Part shown: positions 16,840 through 26,885 of the stretch, piece by piece
Layout of the letters: every line of letters begins with the position of its first letter
How positions within the stretch are numbered: position 1 is the first letter of the stretch
Assembly: GCF_001997295.1 (NCBI RefSeq)
Contig: NZ_CP019605.1
Coordinates: 62,001 to 126,000 of the forward strand
Length of the DNA: 64,000 nucleotides
Reading direction: 5' to 3'
Source: Tessaracoccus flavus
GTDB taxonomy: Bacteria; Actinomycetota; Actinomycetes; Propionibacteriales; Propionibacteriaceae
Notes under the pieces: model-generated
What the model saw: only the letters and a program-made list of their open reading frames with translations
The model's database searches: none
What the model was told of the DNA's origin: nothing
Translations under genes and position numbers: made by a program

Positions 16840-18108
16840 ATGATTGATCCGAAGTGGCTGCGCAGCGACCCCGATCGCATCCGACGCTCCCAGGCCGCCC
16901 GCGGGGCCTCGGTCGAGCTCGTCGACGAGCTGATCGCAGCCGACGAGGCCCGCCGCGCCTCCATCCTCACGTCCGAGCAGTTGCGCGCCGAGCAGAAGTC
17001 GCTCGGCAAGCAGGTGGCCCGCGCCCAGGGCGAGGAGAAGCAGGAACTGCTCTCGAGGACCAAGCAGCTCGCCGCAGACGTGAAGACCACCCAGGGCGCC
17101 ACGGTCGAGGCCGAGGCGAAGTTCGACGACCTCATGAAGCAACTCGGCAACCTCGTCCTCGACGGCGTGCCGGAGGGCGGCGAGGACGACGGCGTCGTCA
17201 TCGAGACGATCGGGACGCCGCGCGATTTCGCCGCAGAGGGCTTCGAGCCCAGGGACCACCTTGAGCTCGGCGAGAAGCTCGGCGCCATCGACATGGAGCG
17301 CGGGACGAAGATCTCGGGCTCGCGGTTCTACGTGCTCACCGGCGTCGGCGCTCAGCTGGAGATCGCCCTGCTCAACCTGGCGATGGCGAAGGCCACGGAG
17401 TGGGGCTTCACGCCCATGATCCCCCCGGCGCTCGTCAAACCGTCCGCGATGGAGGGCACCGGGTTCCTCGGGCAGGCTGCCCAGGACGTCTACCACCTGG
17501 AGGCCGACGACCTCTACCTCGTCGGCACCTCCGAGGTCGCGCTCGCCGCCTACCACGCCGGCGAGATCCTCGACGCGGGAACGCTGCCCCGGCAGTACGT
17601 CGCGTACAGCCCGTGCTTCCGGCGCGAGGCGGGCTCCTACGGCAAGGACACCCGCGGCATTTTCCGCGTCCACTGGTTCGACAAGGTGGAGATGTTCGTC
17701 CACTGCGACCCAGCCGATGCCGAGGACTGGCACCAGAAGCTGCTCGGCTTCGAGAAGGAGTTCCTGACCGCGCTCGAAGTGCCGTTCCAGGTGCTGGACG
17801 TGGCCTCGGGAGACCTCGGGCTCTCCGCCGCCCGCAAGTACGACTGCTACGCCTGGCTTCCCACGCAACAGCGGTACCGAGAGGTGACCTCCACCTCGAA
17901 CTGCACCGAGTTCCAGGCACGCCGCCTCGGTATTCGGGCTCGTTTCGACGACGGCGTACGCCCCGTCGCGACGCTCAACGGCACGCTGTGTGCCATGACC
18001 CGCATCATCATCATGCTTCTCGAGAACCACCAGCAGGCCGATGGCTCCATCCACGTGCCGGAGGCGCTGCGGCCCTACCTGGGCGGTCGGGAGAGGCTTG
18101 AGCCTTAA
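16840..18108 (+). CDS. serS: Seryl-tRNA synthetase
   Basis: A class II aminoacyl-tRNA synthetase charging tRNA-Ser, 422 aa. The N-terminal coiled-coil arm that grips the long variable arm of tRNA-Ser is seen at about 30-100 ([25 protein letters not shown]). Motif 2 is [27 protein letters not shown]; motif 3 is [26 protein letters not shown] supplies the serine-binding pocket. The ATG at 16840 is at the start of the conserved [12 protein letters not shown]. It is followed 49 bp downstream by the HAD gene, probably co-transcribed. Confidence 0.96.
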   Translation: MIDPKWLRSDPDRIRRSQAARGASVELVDELIAADEARRASILTSEQLRAEQKSLGKQVARAQGEEKQELLSRTKQLAADVKTTQGATVEAEAKFDDLMKQLGNLVLDGVPEGGEDDGVVIETIGTPRDFAAEGFEPRDHLELGEKLGAIDMERGTKISGSRFYVLTGVGAQLEIALLNLAMAKATEWGFTPMIPPALVKPSAMEGTGFLGQAAQDVYHLEADDLYLVGTSEVALAAYHAGEILDAGTLPRQYVAYSPCFRREAGSYGKDTRGIFRVHWFDKVEMFVHCDPADAEDWHQKLLGFEKEFLTALEVPFQVLDVASGDLGLSAARKYDCYAWLPTQQRYREVTSTSNCTEFQARRLGIRARFDDGVRPVATLNGTLCAMTRIIIMLLENHQQADGSIHVPEALRPYLGGRERLEP

Positions 18109-18157
18109 CCAACCGCCGCCGCGTGTGACAGCACCGCACGCGGCCAAGGAGATCGAT

Positions 18158-18958
18158 ATGACATTCACACCGAAACTCGTGGCCCTCGACATCGATGGCA
18201 CCCTCGTCGACATGGACGGCGTCATGCCGGCGCCCATCCGTCGGGCGGTGCGCCGCGTCGTCGACGCGGGCGTCCCCGTCGTGCTCGCCACCGGCCGCTC
18301 GTGGCTTGGCACCGAACCGGTCTTCGACGAGCTCGACCTGCCGTCGGGCTGGGCGGTGTCCAGTAACGGCGCAATGGTGGTGACGAACCCGCCGCTCACC
18401 ATCGTCCACGAGACGCGCTTCGACCCCGCGGAGACCATCCGTCGCGTGTCCGCGTTGGCCCCGAACGCCCTGATCGCCGTCGGTGACGGTCTGCACTGGC
18501 GCGCGTCACGGCACTTCCCCGAAGGCGAGCTGCTCGGACGGGTGAAGATCGAGTCGATCGAGGAGTTGGCGGCCCGCCCCGTCTCGCGCGTGATCGTCCG
18601 CGACCCGGAGACCACCGAGGAGGCTTTCGCCGCAATGGTGGAGGACCTGGGGTTGCATGAGGTCAGCTACTTCGTGGGGTGGTCGGCGTGGCTCGACATC
18701 GCACCCATGGGAGTCGACAAGGCGCACGGACTGGGCATCGTTTGCAGCGAGCTCGGCATCGACCCCTCCGACGTCCTCGCGATCGGCGACGGTCGCAACG
18801 ACATTGAGATGCTCGCCTGGGCTGGGCGGGGCGTCGCGATGGGGGACGCTCCAGACGAGGTCCAGGCGGTGGCAGACGACGTCACCGGCTTCTTCACCGA
18901 CCTCGGCACCGTCGACGAACTGGAGCGTTGGTTTCCGGCGCTCGCCGAGGCGAGCTGA
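18158..18958 (+). CDS. Cof-type HAD-IIB phosphatase
   Basis: A 266-aa HAD-superfamily hydrolase with a type IIB cap. Motif I is ALDIDGTLVDMDG (D11 nucleophile, D13), motif II the Thr/Ser in VLATGRSW, and motif IV IGDGRNDIEML. The family dephosphorylates small sugar phosphates, flavin or cofactor intermediates; the substrate is not predictable. The open frame extends upstream into serS, but the ATG at 18158 has AAGGAG at 18146-18151 and starts the conserved strand. A GC hairpin follows at 18974. Confidence 0.88.
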   Translation: MTFTPKLVALDIDGTLVDMDGVMPAPIRRAVRRVVDAGVPVVLATGRSWLGTEPVFDELDLPSGWAVSSNGAMVVTNPPLTIVHETRFDPAETIRRVSALAPNALIAVGDGLHWRASRHFPEGELLGRVKIESIEELAARPVSRVIVRDPETTEEAFAAMVEDLGLHEVSYFVGWSAWLDIAPMGVDKAHGLGIVCSELGIDPSDVLAIGDGRNDIEMLAWAGRGVAMGDAPDEVQAVADDVTGFFTDLGTVDELERWFPALAEAS

Positions 18959-18973
18959 CCTCCGCGGTGAACA

Positions 18974-18989
18974 ACCCCCGTAAGGGGGT
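18974..18989 (+). terminator. Possible hairpin terminator after the HAD gene
   Basis: ACCCCC-GTAA-GGGGGT forms a 6-bp stem with a tetraloop 16 nt after the HAD stop. There is no T-run afterwards, which is common in high-GC actinobacteria. The next gene starts at 19024 on the same strand, so termination here is plausible but unproven. Confidence 0.4.
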
Positions 18990-19023
18990 GTCCTTCGGCT
19001 ATCTGATCGGGTAGGCATGAGGG

Positions 19024-19566
19024 ATGAGCACACTTGACGGTAAGAAAATCGCGTTCATCTCGGTACGGGGCGTGGAGCAGCCCGAGCTGACAGAGCCCTG
19101 GCAGGCTGTGCAGGAAGCGGGCGGACAGCCGGTCCTCATCAGCGACAAGCCGGGCACGATCACGGCGCTCAAGGGCGACTGGGACCGCGGGGACGACTTC
19201 CCGGTGGACCTCACCCTCGACGACGCCGATCCCGACGACTTCGACGCCCTCGTGCTGCCGGGAGGCACCCTCAACGCGGATGAGGTGCGCCAGTCGGAGA
19301 AGGCCCAGGCCTTCGTCCGGGCGTTCATGGAGGCGGGCAAGCCGGTTGCGCCCATCTGCCACGGCGCGTGGGTGCTGGTCGAGATCGACGCGGTGCGCGG
19401 CCGCAGGATGACGTCCACCGGAGCGATCTCCACGGACCTCAAGAATGCGGGCGCGGACTGGGTCGACGAGGAGTTCGTCAGCGACGGCAACCTCCTGACC
19501 AGCCGCAACCCCGACGACCTCCCCGCGTTCAACGAGGGCATCGTCAAGGCGTTCGCCGAGGCCTAG
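19024..19566 (+). CDS. PfpI/DJ-1 family protein
   Basis: A 180-aa class I glutamine-amidotransferase-like protein of the PfpI/YhbO type. The nucleophile-elbow cysteine is in PVAPICHGAWVL, and the conserved acidic partner is in the ISVRGVEQPEL loop. LVLPGGTLNADEVR is the usual family block. Members act as deglycases, glyoxalases or chaperone/protease-like stress proteins; the literature disagrees on the true activity. ATG at 19024, preceded by GAGGGATG. The gene faces the mirror array at 19.7-19.9 kb. Confidence 0.88.
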   Translation: MSTLDGKKIAFISVRGVEQPELTEPWQAVQEAGGQPVLISDKPGTITALKGDWDRGDDFPVDLTLDDADPDDFDALVLPGGTLNADEVRQSEKAQAFVRAFMEAGKPVAPICHGAWVLVEIDAVRGRRMTSTGAISTDLKNAGADWVDEEFVSDGNLLTSRNPDDLPAFNEGIVKAFAEA

Positions 19567-19680
19567 CCCGATCCTGAGCCTGCGCGATGAGCGCCCGGCG
19601 TACGGATGGTCGTCGTTCCGTCGGCACGGCGATACACGGACGGAACTGGACCGCCCGTCAGCCACCAGGGAAAACCGAAC

Positions 19681-19880
19681 GCCAACGGGCAGCGCGCAAC
19701 GCCAACGGGCCGAACTGAACGCCAACCTTCACCCGGTATCGCCCGCGAGACTCATCGACGCCCCTGATATCTCGGGGGCGTCGATGAGTTCCGGGGGCGA
19801 ATGGGCGTGACCGTTGGCGTATTGGTGACACCGTTGGCGTTGCGGGGGAGCCATTGGCGTCCCCGTAGAACCGTTGGCGT
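19681..19880. repeat. 20-bp-phased mirror array with central palindrome, copy B
   Basis: Left boxes GCCAACGG (last one GCCAACCT) start at 19681, 19701 and 19721. The palindrome spans 19751-19788 (half CTCATCGACGCCCC), centre 19769.5, with one mismatch pair and one wobble. Right boxes CCGTTGGC start at 19811, 19831, 19851 (CCATTGGC) and 19871. Period is exactly 20 bp. Located between the convergent PfpI and GH13 genes. The rest of the gap (19567-19680, 19881-19922) shows nothing recognisable. Confidence 0.9.
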
Positions 19881-19922
19881 CAGGGACGTTGTCTGGCACT
19901 GCTAACAGGTTCCGCTCGTCGG

Positions 19923-21584
19923 TCAGTCCTGGGAGTCTGCGCTCATCCGGAACCAGCGGAAGCCGTAGCCCTCAAGATTCACCTCGAGCGAGCCGTCGTG
20001 CTCGACCACACGTTCGCCGTCGAGGAGGTCCGTGATGACGTCCTCCGGCGCGATCTCCTTGGTCAGCGACACCGTGACCGGGTCGGGGGAGAAGTTGTGG
20101 ACCGCCACGATCGCGGACTCGGGGAGCACGACGCGGTGGGCCATGACCGACGTGGCGTCGACGTCGATGACCGAGAACTCTCCCCAGCCGATCTCCGGGC
20201 GACGACGCCGCATGCCGATGAGCATCCGCATGAAGTTCCACAGCGACTCGGGATCGTGCTCCTGGTCGGCGTGATTGACGTGGTCGGGGCCGTAGCCGTC
20301 TGGGACCATGCGCTGGATCAGCTTCGACGGCGGCGCCGTGGAGAAACCTCCGTTCTTGCCGGAGCTCCACTGCATGGGGGCGCGCACCGACATCCGTCCG
20401 TGCGCCTCGAGGTCCTCGCCCATCCCGATCTCTTCGCCGTAGTAGATGGCGGGGGTGCCCGGCAGGGAGAACATCAGGCTGTAAGCCATCCGGATGCGCC
20501 GTGGTTCGCCGCCCAGCATGGGTGGCAGGCGCCTCTTGAGACCACGGTTGTACACCTGCATCTCCGGCTCGGGGCCGAAGGCGTCGAAGACCTCCTGGCG
20601 CTCCTCCTCGCTCAGTTTGTCGAGTGTCAGCTCGTCGTGGTTGCGCAGGAAGGTGGCCCACTGGCAGGTCGGGTGGATCTCCGGCCTGGACTGGATCGCC
20701 TCGACGAGTGGGGCCGGATCCTGCCGCGCCAGGGCGAGATAGGTGGCCTGCATGGAGATGAAGTCGAACATCATGTGCAGTTCGTCGCCGACGTCGCCGC
20801 CGAAGTACTTGAGCTGTTCCTCAAACGGCACATTGACCTCGCCCAGGAGCATGGCGTGGCCCTTGCGTCGCTGCAGGAACGATCGCATCTGCTTGATCAC
20901 CTGATGGGGATCGACGGGCATCGTGCTGGTGCCGGTGTTGTCGTCGTTCTGCAACAGGAACGGGACGGCGTCGACCCGGAACCCGTCGACCCCCAGCTGG
21001 AGCCAGAACCCGACGATGCGAAGCAACTCGTCCATGACCTTGGGGTTGGCGAGGTTGAGGTCGGGCTGGTGGGAGTAGAAGTGGTGCAGGTACCACTCGC
21101 CGGTGCGGTCGTCCTTGGTCCAGATCCCGTCCTCCTCTCCGGGGAAGACGGTCTCGTCCGACGTGTCGCCGGGGTCGGTGGAACGCCAGACGTAGAAGTC
21201 GCGGTAGGGGTTGGAGGTGCTCCTGCGCGAGGCGACGAACCACGGGTGCTGGTCGGAGGTGTGGTTGACGATGAGGTCGGTGATGACCCGCATGCCGCGG
21301 TCGTGAGCGGTGCGGATGACTTCGACGAGCTGACCGTGGTTGCCCAGCCGGTCGTCGACCCCGTAGAAATCCTTGACGTCGTACCCGTCGTCGCGCCCGG
21401 GGCTCGGGTAGAACGGCTGCAGCCACAGGCAGTTGACGCCGAGCTGGGCCAGGTAGTCGATGCGGTGGGCCAGGCCCGCGAGGTCGCCGGAACCGTCGCC
21501 GTCGGTGTCAAGGAAGGTGTCGATGGAGAGGCAGTAGATGACCGCGCTCTTCCACCAGAGGTCGCTCGTGTCGGTGATGCGCAT
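19923..21584 (-). CDS. GH13 trehalose synthase-like / alpha-amylase family enzyme
   Basis: A 553-aa GH13 enzyme. Conserved regions: DLIVNHTSDQHPWF (103-116), GFRVDAVPFL (nucleophile D205), LLGEVNVPFE (acid/base E249) and FLRNHDELT (H316-D317). The block DQHPWF with SRRS...YRDFYVW is typical of trehalose synthase/oligo-1,6-glucosidase-like members, and the C-terminal beta domain is short. Trehalose synthase isomerises maltose and trehalose; related enzymes only hydrolyse. No signal peptide. It lies 9 bp upstream of the LLM gene's 3' end on the same strand, so LLM and this gene form one transcript with LLM first. Confidence 0.83.
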   Translation of the reverse strand: MRITDTSDLWWKSAVIYCLSIDTFLDTDGDGSGDLAGLAHRIDYLAQLGVNCLWLQPFYPSPGRDDGYDVKDFYGVDDRLGNHGQLVEVIRTAHDRGMRVITDLIVNHTSDQHPWFVASRRSTSNPYRDFYVWRSTDPGDTSDETVFPGEEDGIWTKDDRTGEWYLHHFYSHQPDLNLANPKVMDELLRIVGFWLQLGVDGFRVDAVPFLLQNDDNTGTSTMPVDPHQVIKQMRSFLQRRKGHAMLLGEVNVPFEEQLKYFGGDVGDELHMMFDFISMQATYLALARQDPAPLVEAIQSRPEIHPTCQWATFLRNHDELTLDKLSEEERQEVFDAFGPEPEMQVYNRGLKRRLPPMLGGEPRRIRMAYSLMFSLPGTPAIYYGEEIGMGEDLEAHGRMSVRAPMQWSSGKNGGFSTAPPSKLIQRMVPDGYGPDHVNHADQEHDPESLWNFMRMLIGMRRRRPEIGWGEFSVIDVDATSVMAHRVVLPESAIVAVHNFSPDPVTVSLTKEIAPEDVITDLLDGERVVEHDGSLEVNLEGYGFRWFRMSADSQD

Positions 21585-21593
21585 CGTTCGACC

Positions 21594-22553
21594 CTACCAA
21601 TCGCACTTCGGCAGCACGTCCGAACCGAAGGTGTCGAGGAACGCCCCCTGCTCCTGGCCGACGAAGTGCAGATACACGTCGTCGAAGCCCATCTCGGCGT
21701 ATTCCCGGATCCACTCCAGGTGCTGCTCCGGTCGCTCCGAGATACGCACCGACCGTTGGACCGATTCCATCGTCACGTGCTCTGCTGCCGCGTCGAACCC
21801 GGTGACCGAATCGATGTCCCAGCTGAGGGGAGCCCCGAAGACGTTGCTGCGCCACTGCTCGAAGGCGATCGCTTCAGCCTCCTCGAGCGTCGGCGCCCAG
21901 GACAGGTGCAGTTGCAGCGCCACGCGCCCGCGTCCGCCGGCGCCGCGGTAGCTTGCGATGACCTCGCGGAGGGTGTCCGGGTCCTGGTTCACCGTGATGA
22001 GGCCGTCGGCCCATCTGGCGGACCGTTCGGCAGACTCCGGCGACACCGCGGGAGTGATGAGAAGTGGCTGTTCGTCGGGGCGGTCCCAGACCCGCGCCCG
22101 GTCGACGGTGACGAGCCCCTGATGACTCACCTCTTCACCGGCGAGGAGGCGGCGGATGATGTCGACGCATTCCTCGAGCCGAGCCACCCGCTCGTGCTTT
22201 GCGGGCCAGCGTTCCCCGGTGATGGATTCGTTCATCGCCTCTCCGCTGCCCAATGCGGTCCAGAACCGACCAGGGAACATGGCCGCCAGCGTCGCGATCT
22301 TCTGGGCCGCGACGGCAGGGTGGTAGCGCTGGCCGGGAGCGGAGACGCAGCCGAACTCGAGACCGGTGGTGGCGAGGGCCGCGCCGAGCCAGGCCCAGGC
22401 GTAACCCGAATGCCCCTGCCGCTCGGACCAGGGCGCGAAGTGATCCGAGCACATTGCCATGTCGAAGCCCATGCGCTCAGCGTGCTGGACGTCGGAGAGG
22501 AGTTGGCCGGGGGCGATCTGCTCGTGGGAGGCGTGGAAACCGATGCGCGTCAT
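21594..22553 (-). CDS. LLM-class flavin-dependent oxidoreductase
   Basis: A 319-aa luciferase-like monooxygenase-fold protein. Family blocks include MGFDMAMCSDHFAPWSERQGHSGYAW, YHPAVAAQKIATLAAMFPGRFWTALGSGEAMNE and WADGLITVNQDP. The pattern resembles the F420-dependent glucose-6-phosphate dehydrogenase group and its FMN-using relatives; which cofactor is used cannot be decided from this window. The first gene of a two-gene unit with the trehalose-synthase-like enzyme, suggesting a sugar-related redox role. A truncated relative is at 45694-46535. Confidence 0.85.
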   Translation of the reverse strand: MTRIGFHASHEQIAPGQLLSDVQHAERMGFDMAMCSDHFAPWSERQGHSGYAWAWLGAALATTGLEFGCVSAPGQRYHPAVAAQKIATLAAMFPGRFWTALGSGEAMNESITGERWPAKHERVARLEECVDIIRRLLAGEEVSHQGLVTVDRARVWDRPDEQPLLITPAVSPESAERSARWADGLITVNQDPDTLREVIASYRGAGGRGRVALQLHLSWAPTLEEAEAIAFEQWRSNVFGAPLSWDIDSVTGFDAAAEHVTMESVQRSVRISERPEQHLEWIREYAEMGFDDVYLHFVGQEQGAFLDTFGSDVLPKCDW

Positions 22554-22617
22554 GGCTCCACCTCACCCGGTCACCGCAGAGAATTCAAGGGCCGTCGGTG
22601 ACGCGGCAGCGAGTGGG

Positions 22618-23151
22618 TCAGGCCGCCGAATCCGTACGAGATCCGCAGACGGCGTCGGCCGCCGCGAGGACTGCGTCGATCGAGGGGGGCTCAGCGGCAG
22701 GTGCTGTGTGGAGACCGCCCTCCTCCTCGATCCGTCTGAGGTGGCGCTTGACCGTGGAGACCGAGCAGCCGATCTTGGCGGCGATGACGCTCAGCGGCTG
22801 GTCGGGGTTGGCGGCGCGTAGGCGGTGAATCTCGTGCTTGTTGAATTGCCGACCCGAGTTCACCCCGGCGAAGCCGTCCAGGTCCTCCGGGGACACAGAC
22901 ACCCCGAGCCGGGCCCGGATCTCGGCGCGTTGCCGCTTTGTCGTTCCCCCGACGAAACCCGCCACGTCGAACTTCGTGACCGCCTCGGTCAGGCATTGCC
23001 CCCGTCGAGGACAGGCCGCGCACATCTTCGCCGCCTGGGTTCGCAACATCGCCTGCTCGCGGCGCTCTCCCCGGTTTGTCGGGGGAGCGTCGTCGAGCAG
23101 GGGATGCAGGAAGACATTGGGGGAGACAACGCACGGTGTGGCGGCGGTCAT
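22618..23151 (-). CDS. WhiB-type regulator with C-terminal helix-turn-helix
   Basis: A 177-aa protein. Residues about 45-85 hold a WhiB-like cluster motif, KMCAACPRRGQC followed by FDVAGFVGGTTKRQRAEIR, where GFVGGTT replaces the usual GVWGGLT turn. Three cysteines are clear (MCAACPRRGQC) and a fourth is probably the one near the N-terminus (TPCVV). From about residue 108 comes a second unit, FNKHEIHRLRAANPDQPLSVIAAKIGCSVSTVKRHLRRIEEEG, a helix-turn-helix. Most WhiB proteins lack such a domain. Start at MTAATP (23151) because GAGAGGG lies upstream and the further residues look non-coding. Confidence 0.78.
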   Translation of the reverse strand: MTAATPCVVSPNVFLHPLLDDAPPTNRGERREQAMLRTQAAKMCAACPRRGQCLTEAVTKFDVAGFVGGTTKRQRAEIRARLGVSVSPEDLDGFAGVNSGRQFNKHEIHRLRAANPDQPLSVIAAKIGCSVSTVKRHLRRIEEEGGLHTAPAAEPPSIDAVLAAADAVCGSRTDSAA

Positions 23152-23417
23152 CGCGTATCCCTCTCGACAAAATCTTGAGTCCAAAATGAGTAGCCCCAGA
23201 CTGTCAAGGAAAGCATGGGTCCGAGCCACTCAGACGTGGGGCGATCTACCAGTTTTGAATGGGTACGCAGCGAAAGCAGCTCTGAGTATCGGTACTTAAG
23301 ACCGTTTCCCTGAGCAGCGTTCACCAGGGACGAGCGAAGGCGTATCAAAGGGCTGGATACCGCGGCGCCCTCCCTGGTCAGCGGGAAATCGAGCGTAGCC
23401 CTTCGATACGGTCGCTC

Positions 23418-23520
23418 GTTCCTCGCTCCCTACTCAGGGAGACGTTGGGTACGGCGGCCGTTCCTCGCTCCCTACTCAGGGAGACGTTGGGTACGGCCGT
23501 TCCTCGCTCCCTACTCGGGG
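23418..23520. repeat. Tandem repeat of about 40 bp
   Basis: Three tandem units begin at 23418, 23460 and 23499, each reading GTTCCTCGCTCCCTACTC followed by a GGGGAGACG-like half and GTACGG. CTCCCTACTCAGGGAG is itself a hairpin. Related single units are at 40004-40060. It lies in the 541-bp gap between whiB and the DJ-1 gene; 23152-23417 of that gap holds REP-like fragments (CCCTTCGATACGGTC) but no gene. Confidence 0.7.
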
Positions 23521-23640
23521 CTCTGGCCGTGCCGGCGCCGTGGGTGAGGGACGGCTCACGTCCCGAAAGGTGCAGTTCAGCGACATGTACGACCATTGTG
23601 GTCGTACATGTCACCAAAGTGACCCTTTCAGGGGGGGCGA
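23521..23640 (-). repeat. 31-bp palindrome in a conserved block, copy P1
   Basis: A palindrome at 23582-23612 has perfect 14-bp arms (GACATGTACGACCA and its complement) around TTG. Read on the minus strand, about 100 bp around it match copy P2 at 39390-39500, including GGTGACATG, GGGACGTG and CCCTCACCCACGG. It is 80 bp downstream of the DJ-1 gene's stop on the minus strand, a position suited to a terminator or a protein-binding site. Confidence 0.8.
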
Positions 23641-23692
23641 GGAACGAACCCCCGATTCGAGAGGCTCACCACGACCAGGTCTTGTACGTAGC

Positions 23693-24403
23693 TCAGCGGG
23701 ATTTGGCGAGCAGCTTCGCGACGGCCTTGCCGACGCCCTCGGCACTGGTCGGGTTCTGTCCGGTGACGAGGGTGCCGTCGCGCACGACCTTCTCGGCCAT
23801 GGGGCGCAGCGCCTTGGTGTACGTCGCGCCCTCTTCCTTGAGGGCGTGGTCGAGGCGGAACGGGACGACTTTGTCCCGCCCCGCCAGCTTCTCTTCCGGC
23901 CACGAGAAGCCGGTCACCTTCTTCCCGGCGATGAGTGGGTTGCCGTCGGATCCTGTGGCCCCGACGAAGCCAGCAGGTCCGTGGCAGACCGCCGCTACGA
24001 TGCCGCCCGCCTCGTAGGTGGTGACGAGGAGATCGGCCAGCACGGGGTTGTACGGGAAGTCGAACATCGTGCCGTGACCGCCGGTGAGGTAGACGGCGTC
24101 CCAGCCATCGCTGGCCACATCGTCGAGGGAGGCCGTGTCGTCGAGTATCGACATGAAGCCGGTGTCCTCATAGCGCTTCTTCGTGCCCCCCATGGCAAGC
24201 ACGGGGGCGCTGAGGCTCTCCGGGTCGATCGGCACCTGACCGCCGTCGACGCTGGCGATCGTGAGGTGGTGGCCGTCCTTCTCAAGGACGTCCCAGAAGT
24301 GGGTCAGCTCACCCAGCCAGAGGCCGGTGCGGTACCCGGCCCTCTCGTAGGACGGCGTGCTGGTCGTCACGATGAGCACGCGGGCGGGGGTGGTCTTCGA
24401 CAT
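23693..24403 (-). CDS. DJ-1/PfpI family protein, glyoxalase III-like
   Basis: A 236-aa type 1 glutamine amidotransferase-like protein of the longer Hsp31/glyoxalase III sort. The nucleophile cysteine is in GGIVAAVCHGPAGFVG; the upstream GGHGTMFDFPYNP loop and GYRTGLWLGELTHFWDVL (with the conserved Glu) complete the family pattern. Likely role: detoxifying methylglyoxal-type aldehydes or general stress protection. The ATG at 24403 has GGAGG at a good distance; an in-frame ATG at 24439 lacks one. Downstream lies the P1 palindrome. Confidence 0.87.
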   Translation of the reverse strand: MSKTTPARVLIVTTSTPSYERAGYRTGLWLGELTHFWDVLEKDGHHLTIASVDGGQVPIDPESLSAPVLAMGGTKKRYEDTGFMSILDDTASLDDVASDGWDAVYLTGGHGTMFDFPYNPVLADLLVTTYEAGGIVAAVCHGPAGFVGATGSDGNPLIAGKKVTGFSWPEEKLAGRDKVVPFRLDHALKEEGATYTKALRPMAEKVVRDGTLVTGQNPTSAEGVGKAVAKLLAKSR

Positions 24404-24478
24404 GGGTGCCTCCGTGGTTCGGTGCTTCCACTCTGCCATCCCCGCCGCGCGGACGGAACCCCCGCTGGGGGGGAATCG

Positions 24479-26005
<1,527 letters not shown>

Positions 26006-26428
26006 CTACGAGAGGCGCTGCTGGTTGGCGACCGCCCGAGCCTCGATCGCCGCTCGTTGAACGTCGGCGAACGATGCGCTGAGCGACGTCAACGTCGAGC
26101 GGATCGCCGCCAGTTCGGTGCGCGACCTGAGCTCCGTCGCCTCGAGCTGCTGCCCCCAGTCGGCCGGAGGCGCGGCGCGATCGACCATTTCGCTCACCAT
26201 GCGCTCGACCCGGCCGATGCGGTTGAGGGCGGCGAGCAGCGCCTTCCGGTCACTGGCGATCCGCATCCGGTTGCGCAGGTGGCCCGCGGCCTGTAATCCA
26301 AGGACGGCGACGGCGAGGCAGGCCAGCGCCCAGTTCCCCAATCCGCCGATCGCCAGCCCCGCCGCGGCGAGGGCGGCGATCGCCCCGACGACGGTGACTG
26401 CGGAATAGGCGAGGCGCGTGCGATTCAT
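26006..26428 (-). CDS. Small membrane protein with coiled coil, paralogue 1
   Basis: A 140-aa protein with two N-terminal transmembrane segments (AVTVVGAIAALAAAGLAIGG; NWALACLAVAVLGLQAAGHL) followed by a long soluble helical tail rich in charged residues. The start MNRTRLAYSAV (26428) is preferred to further upstream ones that give non-conserved sequence. The GLGNWALACL...AAGHLRNRMRI block is shared with the protein at 44132 (GLKNWALAML...AASHLRMRLV). Both lie in the glycan locus next to glycosyltransferase genes, suggesting a role as a membrane scaffold, but no function is known to me. Confidence 0.72.
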   Translation of the reverse strand: MNRTRLAYSAVTVVGAIAALAAAGLAIGGLGNWALACLAVAVLGLQAAGHLRNRMRIASDRKALLAALNRIGRVERMVSEMVDRAAPPADWGQQLEATELRSRTELAAIRSTLTSLSASFADVQRAAIEARAVANQQRLS

Positions 26429-26489
26429 GCGCCACATGCTAGCGATCCTCGGTACTGTGACTGGCTGGGCGAGAGAAGTGGGGAACTCG

Positions 26490-26885
26490 ATGACATGGCG
26501 GATTGAGGTCGAGGCCGACAGCGGCGAACCGATCGAATTGGCGTTCGCGATGACCGCTCCCGTGGAGGATCGCTCGATGCTGGTGCTGGTCGATCCGCAG
26601 CCACAGGTCATCCACGAGAAGGTGATCCCCGTCGATATGCCCTTCTCGGAGCAGCTCAACGCCCATTTCGTCTACCTCCCCGCGGGTCCGCCGGGGGTCA
26701 CACTGATCACCGTGAAGTTCAGCCGCGCCATCGCGGGGTTGTCGGTCGACCTGGTGTCCTGGCCGACGGCGGTCGCCAGCGGCGCCGACGTCTGCGCGGG
26801 GGTCATGGCAACGATCCTGCCCGACCTGGCTCACGGCCGTCCGCTGGCCACCTCCACCACCGCGCGCTGGGTGGTGGCCTCGTGA
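26490..26885 (+). CDS. Hypothetical protein coupled to glycosyltransferase
   Basis: 131 aa, unrecognised. Sequence suggests a beta-rich fold (IELAFAMTAPVEDRSMLVLVD; GVTLITVKFSRAIAGLSVDLVSW) with no signal peptide or membrane segment. ATG at 26490 chosen for the GTGGGGA upstream; an in-frame ATG at 26418 would add 24 residues overlapping the promoter of the divergent gene. Its stop overlaps the GTG of the tandem glycosyltransferase (GTGA), so the products are probably made together and may interact. Confidence 0.6.
   Translation: MTWRIEVEADSGEPIELAFAMTAPVEDRSMLVLVDPQPQVIHEKVIPVDMPFSEQLNAHFVYLPAGPPGVTLITVKFSRAIAGLSVDLVSWPTAVASGADVCAGVMATILPDLAHGRPLATSTTARWVVAS

Noticed and set aside
19998..22601. 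867-aa open frame on the plus strand
   Set aside because: Antisense to the GH13 and LLM genes, which have full catalytic motifs; the antisense product has none.
23630..23710. tRNA-like sequence (TAGCTCAGCGG, GGGTTCG)
   Set aside because: TAGCTCAG is the reverse of the DJ-1 gene's stop region, and the supposed T-arm lacks the invariant A; no acceptor stem pairs.
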